Assembly (NCBI RefSeq): GCF_000014805.1
Contig: NC_008570.1
Location: 167,501 to 208,000, forward strand
Source of the DNA: Aeromonas hydrophila subsp. hydrophila ATCC 7966
Lineage (GTDB): Bacteria > Pseudomonadota > Gammaproteobacteria > Enterobacterales > Aeromonadaceae
Reading direction: 5' to 3'
DNA: 40,500 bases
The position numbers and the translations under genes were made by a program. This document shows positions 36,872-40,500 of the stretch, one piece after another. The stretch's first letter is position 1. The number at the start of each line of letters is the position of its first letter. The notes under the pieces are model-generated. The model saw nothing but the letters and a program-made list of their open reading frames with translations. It searched no databases and was not told the DNA's origin.

Positions 36872-38227
36872 TCAGCCGATGGGCAGGCGGATGGTGATGG
36901 TCAGCCCGGCCGGTTGATTGCTGCTGGCGCGGATGGTGCCGCCGTGGCGCGCAATGGCCTCGGCGGCGATGGCCAGCCCCAGCCCGGTGCCGCCGGTCTT
37001 GGCGTTGCGGGCATCGTCCACCCGAAAGAAGGGCAGGAACAGCTGGGCCTGCTGCGCCACCGGCACGCCGGGACCGTCGTCGCGGATGGTCATCACCCAC
37101 TCCAGTCCCTCCCGATACCAGTCCACCTTGATGAACTCGCGGGCGTATTTGAGCGCGTTGCGCAGTGGATTCTCCAGTGCCCGCGCCAGCAGATCGGGCC
37201 ACATCCGCAGCGATTCAGCCGGCAGCGGCGGCAACCTGAGCTGCTTGCCGCTCTGGTTTGCCTCGAACATGGCGTCGTCCAGGATGGGCTCCAGCAGCTC
37301 GGCCAGCGGCATCACCACCGGCGCTTCCACATGCTGCTGTACCCGCGACAGGTCGAGCAGGTCGCCGATCAGCTTGTCGAGCCGGCCGATCTCCGATTCG
37401 ATCCGCACCAGCTCGTTGCTGTCCCCCTGTTTGCGACGGATCAGCGCCTGCGCCAGCTGAATGCGGGTGAGCGGGCTGCGCAGCTCGTGGGAGATGTCGG
37501 AGAGCAGCTGCTTCTGCTTCTGGATCATGTTCTTGAGGGTATCGACCATGTGGCTGACGTGATCCGCCAGCTGGCCGATCTCGTCCCGCCGTCCCAGATT
37601 GGGGATCTGCGCCTCCAGATTGCCCTCCGCCAGCTGGGAGACCGACTGCTGCAGCTGCAGGATGGGGCGGGTCAGCCGCCAGGCCAGCAGCAGACAGAGC
37701 GGGGTGCTGACCAGCATGGCGATGCCGAGGATCTGGATCGGGTGATCCAGGATCTGGATGAACAGAAACAGATAGGAGTTCTCGACGTTGAGGCCGAAGT
37801 AGATGTGGTAGATCTGGCCGTGATGCGTCATCTGGAAGGGGCCGGCGATGGCCCGCTTGTGCTCGCTGCCCAGCATGGGCTTGGCCGGGTTGTCCGAGTC
37901 GAGCATGAAACGGATCACGAACTTGCTCAGGCGGGTGCTGGACTGCATCTGTCCCTTGGCATCGCGCAAATAGATGTTGTCGACCGGCAGCAGACCGGCG
38001 GCATCGATGGCCTGGGCCAGATCGAAATCCTGATTGGGGTCAGCCCCCTTCTGCAGCGCCTTCAGGTTGTTGTTGAGGCGGGTGATCTCGTGGGCCGGCA
38101 GCGGAATGATGTTGCGGGGATCCAGGGTCGGGAGGATCACCACGGCGGCCACCACCAGCAACAGCATGAACCAGAACCAGAGGAAGATCTGGGTGGAGAG
38201 ACCGTTGAAGGTGCGGGCGGTTCTCAT
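36872..38227 (-). CDS. cpxA: Envelope stress sensor histidine kinase
   Basis: CpxA senses misfolded envelope proteins and phosphorylates CpxR. The 451 residues contain TM1 (about 15-33), a periplasmic sensor domain (about 34-158), TM2 (about 160-182), a HAMP linker, the H-box [19 protein letters not shown] with phospho-accepting His247, and ATP-binding boxes ([27 protein letters not shown]). The ATG at 38227 overlaps the cpxR stop (ATGA), so translation is coupled. trmL follows on the same strand. Confidence 0.97.
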   Translation of the reverse strand: MRTARTFNGLSTQIFLWFWFMLLLVVAAVVILPTLDPRNIIPLPAHEITRLNNNLKALQKGADPNQDFDLAQAIDAAGLLPVDNIYLRDAKGQMQSSTRLSKFVIRFMLDSDNPAKPMLGSEHKRAIAGPFQMTHHGQIYHIYFGLNVENSYLFLFIQILDHPIQILGIAMLVSTPLCLLLAWRLTRPILQLQQSVSQLAEGNLEAQIPNLGRRDEIGQLADHVSHMVDTLKNMIQKQKQLLSDISHELRSPLTRIQLAQALIRRKQGDSNELVRIESEIGRLDKLIGDLLDLSRVQQHVEAPVVMPLAELLEPILDDAMFEANQSGKQLRLPPLPAESLRMWPDLLARALENPLRNALKYAREFIKVDWYREGLEWVMTIRDDGPGVPVAQQAQLFLPFFRVDDARNAKTGGTGLGLAIAAEAIARHGGTIRASSNQPAGLTITIRLPIG

Positions 38228-38919
38228 GCCTGTTCCAGCCACAGATAGCCCCTGCCGCGCACCGTCTTGAAGCGGGGTTGGCCATCGGTGCGCTCAGGCA
38301 GCTTCTTGCGCAGGTTGCTCAGGTGCATGTCGATGGCGCGATCGAAGGGCTCGAGCTTCTTGCCGAGCACCAGCTCGGAGAGCTGGCTCTTGCTGACGAT
38401 CTGGCCCGGGTTGCGCAGCAGGCACTCCAGCAGGCCGAATTCGGTGGCGGTTAGCTCCAGCAGTTCGCCGTGGCAGCTGGCCTGTTGCAGGCCGGGTTGC
38501 AGCACCAGATCCATGAAGCGCACCTCTTCCGAGCTGCCGCCGCGCTGGGGCTGGGTGCTCTGGGTACGGCGCAGGATGGCGCGCACCCGGGCCAGCAGCT
38601 CCCGATCGTCGAACGGCTTGGCGAGGTAGTCGTCAGCCCCCGCTTCCAGCCCGTTGACCCGATCCTGGCTGTCGCCACGGGCGGTCAGCATCAGCACCGG
38701 GGTGTCGTGGGTCTTGCGCAGTCGGGCCAGCATGGCGAAGCCGTTGAGCTTCGGCATCATCACGTCCAGCAGCACCAGGTTGAAGTGCTGTTCAGCCAGC
38801 AGTTGCAAGCCCTCTTCGCCATCCTCGGCGACGGTCACCTGGAAGCCTTCCAGGGTCAGAATTTCGGTGAGCAACTGGGTCAGCTCGAGATCGTCGTCGA
38901 CCAGGAGTATTTTGTGCAT
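38224..38919 (-). CDS. cpxR: Envelope stress response regulator
   Basis: CpxR is the DNA-binding partner of CpxA, an OmpR-type regulator. The 231 residues have a receiver domain (1-115) with acidic Asp8/9, the phosphorylation site Asp52 (LLDVMMP), Thr79 and Lys101, and a C-terminal winged helix ending [12 protein letters not shown]. First gene of the cpxRA operon and divergent from fieF. GGAA lies about eight bases before the ATG. I find no GTAAA-N5-GTAAA CpxR site in the 86-base gap, and cpxP is not present there. Confidence 0.97.
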   Translation of the reverse strand: MHKILLVDDDLELTQLLTEILTLEGFQVTVAEDGEEGLQLLAEQHFNLVLLDVMMPKLNGFAMLARLRKTHDTPVLMLTARGDSQDRVNGLEAGADDYLAKPFDDRELLARVRAILRRTQSTQPQRGGSSEEVRFMDLVLQPGLQQASCHGELLELTATEFGLLECLLRNPGQIVSKSQLSELVLGKKLEPFDRAIDMHLSNLRKKLPERTDGQPRFKTVRGRGYLWLEQA

Positions 38920-38969
38920 CTGAAGTCATTCCGCTGATTTTTCGCGCCAATCCGGCGTCGGGGTCAGGG

Positions 38970-38975
38970 TATAAT
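38970..38975 (+). promoter_or_regulatory. Candidate fieF -10 element
   Basis: A perfect TATAAT about 30 bases before the fieF start. No convincing -35 is found 17 bases upstream, so an activator or weak promoter is possible. Confidence 0.45.
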
Positions 38976-39005
38976 AGATTTTTAACCGCAAGAGGAAAGC
39001 CGGTT

Positions 39006-39917
39006 TTGAGCCATCAACAATATTTCCGCTGGGTGACGCTGGCCAGCATGGCCGCCGTCACGACCGCCACCCTGCTGATCACCGGCAAGCTGATCGCCTG
39101 GCTGATGACCGACTCCTCGAGCCTGCTGGCCTCCCTCACCGACTCCTTCATGGACGTGAGTGCCTCCATCATCAACCTGCTGGCCATCCGTTATGCCTTG
39201 TCACCGGCCGACGACGAACACCGCTTCGGCCACGGCAAGGCGGAGTCGCTGGCCGGGCTGATCCAGGCGGCCTTTATCTCCGGTTCCGCGCTGCTGCTGG
39301 TGATGCACGGCATCTCCTCCCTGCTCAAGCAGGCGCCGCTGGAGCGGCTCGAGGCGGGTCTGTGGGTCAGTGGTGGTTCCATCGTGCTGACCTTGCTGCT
39401 GGTCAGCTTCCAGAGCCTGGTGATCCGCAAGACCAACAGCGTGGCCATCAAGGCAGACATGCTGCACTACCGCTCCGACCTGCTGCTCAACGGCGGCGTG
39501 CTGCTGGCACTGGTGCTGGCGGGGCAGGGCTGGTACTGGGCCGACGGCCTGTTTGCCATCCTGATCGGGCTGTTCCTGCTGTGGGGGGCGCTGCACATCG
39601 GCTATGAATCGGTGCAGGCGCTGCTCGATCGTCAGTTGCCAGCCGAGGAACAAGCGAGAATAATGGCCCTCTGCTGTGACGTCGAAGGTGTACACGGGGT
39701 GCATGATCTGCGCACCCGCCAATCCGGTCCGACCCGTTTCGTGCAGTTGCATCTGGAACTGGACGATCAGCTCCCTCTGGTCAAGGCCCATCAGATTGCC
39801 GATGAAGCCGAACTGGCGGTTCGTCAGGCGTTCGAGCGCATGGATGTCATCATTCATATGGACCCCATCTCCGTGGTGCACAAGGAACAGCAAGGCACTC
39901 CCTCAGAACAACAGTAG
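39006..39917 (+). CDS. fieF: Cation diffusion facilitator, iron/zinc efflux pump
   Basis: FieF (YiiP) exports Zn2+/Fe2+ in exchange for protons. The 303-residue product has six membrane helices and a cytoplasmic C-terminal domain. Metal-binding residues are visible: SLTDSFMD in TM2, HRFGHGKAE in the TM2-TM3 loop, HYRSD in TM5 region and the C-terminal HGVHDL. The start is TTG at 39006, supported by AGAGGA about nine bases upstream and by family length; the next in-frame ATG (39048) would cut into TM1. It stands next to cpxR as in E. coli. Confidence 0.95.
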   Translation: MSHQQYFRWVTLASMAAVTTATLLITGKLIAWLMTDSSSLLASLTDSFMDVSASIINLLAIRYALSPADDEHRFGHGKAESLAGLIQAAFISGSALLLVMHGISSLLKQAPLERLEAGLWVSGGSIVLTLLLVSFQSLVIRKTNSVAIKADMLHYRSDLLLNGGVLLALVLAGQGWYWADGLFAILIGLFLLWGALHIGYESVQALLDRQLPAEEQARIMALCCDVEGVHGVHDLRTRQSGPTRFVQLHLELDDQLPLVKAHQIADEAELAVRQAFERMDVIIHMDPISVVHKEQQGTPSEQQ

Positions 39918-39925
39918 GCTGCAAC

Positions 39926-40500
39926 ATGGATGATCTGGTTGCCAGAACCTGGCAAAAAATTCAGCAAGAAGCGGCGAGCATGGCGACCGAAGAGCCCATG
40001 CTGGCCAGCTTCTTCCACTCCACCATTCTCAATCACAAAAACCTGCGTTCGGCCCTCAGCTTCCAGCTGGCCAACAAGCTCGACAGCGCCACCATGCCCG
40101 CCATCGCCCTGCGCGAGGTGATCGAGCTGGCCCTGCGCAGCGAGCCCGAGCTGCTGGCGGTCGTGGCGGCCGACATCTGTGCGGTGCAGGAGCGCGACCC
40201 GGCGGTCGATCTCTTCTCCACCCCGCTGCTCTACCTCAAGGGATTCCATGCCCTGCAAGGCTACCGGGTCGCCAACTGGCTGTGGCGCCAGGGGCGTCGT
40301 TCGCTGGCGCTCTACCTGCAGAACCAGATCTCGGTGGTATTCGGGGTGGACGTGCACCCGGCCGCCCGCATCGGCAAGGGCATCATGTTTGACCATGCCA
40401 CCGGCATCGTGGTCGGCGAGACGGCGGTGATCGAGGACGATGTCTCCATCCTGCAGAGCGTTACCCTGGGTGGTACCGGCAAGGAGAGCGGCGATCGCCA
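39926..40500 (+). CDS. cysE: Serine O-acetyltransferase, 3' part beyond the window
   Basis: CysE makes O-acetylserine from serine and acetyl-CoA, the first step of cysteine synthesis. 191 codons are present: the N-terminal helical domain (ASFFHSTILNHKNLRSALSF) and the start of the left-handed beta-helix with hexapeptide repeats and catalytic residues (GVDVHPAARIGKGIMFDHATGIVVGE in overall pattern; the catalytic His is in FDHATG). The gene continues past 40500. The ATG at 39926 lies eight bases after the fieF stop; the ribosome site is weak. Confidence 0.96.
   Translation, partial: MDDLVARTWQKIQQEAASMATEEPMLASFFHSTILNHKNLRSALSFQLANKLDSATMPAIALREVIELALRSEPELLAVVAADICAVQERDPAVDLFSTPLLYLKGFHALQGYRVANWLWRQGRRSLALYLQNQISVVFGVDVHPAARIGKGIMFDHATGIVVGETAVIEDDVSILQSVTLGGTGKESGDR

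Noticed and set aside
36851..38248. 465-codon antisense frame over cpxA
   Set aside because: Shadow of cpxA, with no recognisable domain.
38920..39005. CpxR box in the cpxR/fieF gap
   Set aside because: No GTAAA-N5-GTAAA pair on either strand; only loose A-rich stretches.

Overview
The window reads as core chromosome of a GC-rich gammaproteobacterium, most probably Aeromonas. This is inferred from the protein sequences, the GC-rich codon use and gene order (coaBC-dut-slmA facing radC-rpmB-rpmG-mutM-coaD; ubiC-ubiA facing plsB, then lexA and dinF; cpxRA-fieF-cysE). Species cannot be fixed. I see no insertion sequence, prophage, integron, CRISPR array or tRNA gene.

Layout. 1-1089: 3' end of an rRNA operon (23S end, 5S, terminator). 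1138-5020: Pat-type protein acetyltransferase, a small unknown protein and an orphan periplasmic binding protein. 5009-7605: divergent ilvY/ilvC. 7754-10971: pgi, a small membrane protein and mscS. 11158-13525 (minus): coaBC-dut-slmA (CoA synthesis, dUTP hydrolysis, nucleoid occlusion). 13673-17886: radC, rpmB, rpmG (too short for a usual ORF cutoff), an unknown membrane-anchored protein, mutM, a VirK/YbjX protein and coaD. 18110-22635: LPS inner-core genes (a GT9 heptosyltransferase-like gene, waaE, waaF, waaA). 22706-27071: a UlaABC-like PTS permease operon (minus) divergent from a LacI-family regulator followed by an AcuI/YhdH reductase, with three TAGCGCTA operators between them. 27146-28463: a 39-residue acidic Trp-rich microprotein, a DUF2799 lipoprotein, a four-cysteine small protein and a FliL-like secreted protein. 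28609-33321: ubiC-ubiA, plsB (minus), lexA with two SOS boxes. 33322-34269: a poorly explained block with one well-initiated unknown small ORF. 34270-40500: Sco protein, DinF-like MATE exporter, trmL, cpxA-cpxR (minus), fieF and cysE (cut by the window end).

Most of the window is conserved housekeeping DNA, and I do not see a convincing undescribed multigene system. The best candidates for new biology are the block between lexA and the Sco gene, the acidic microprotein, and the PTS/LacI locus with its operator array and no recognisable catabolic enzymes. All functions are inferred from sequence recognition alone.
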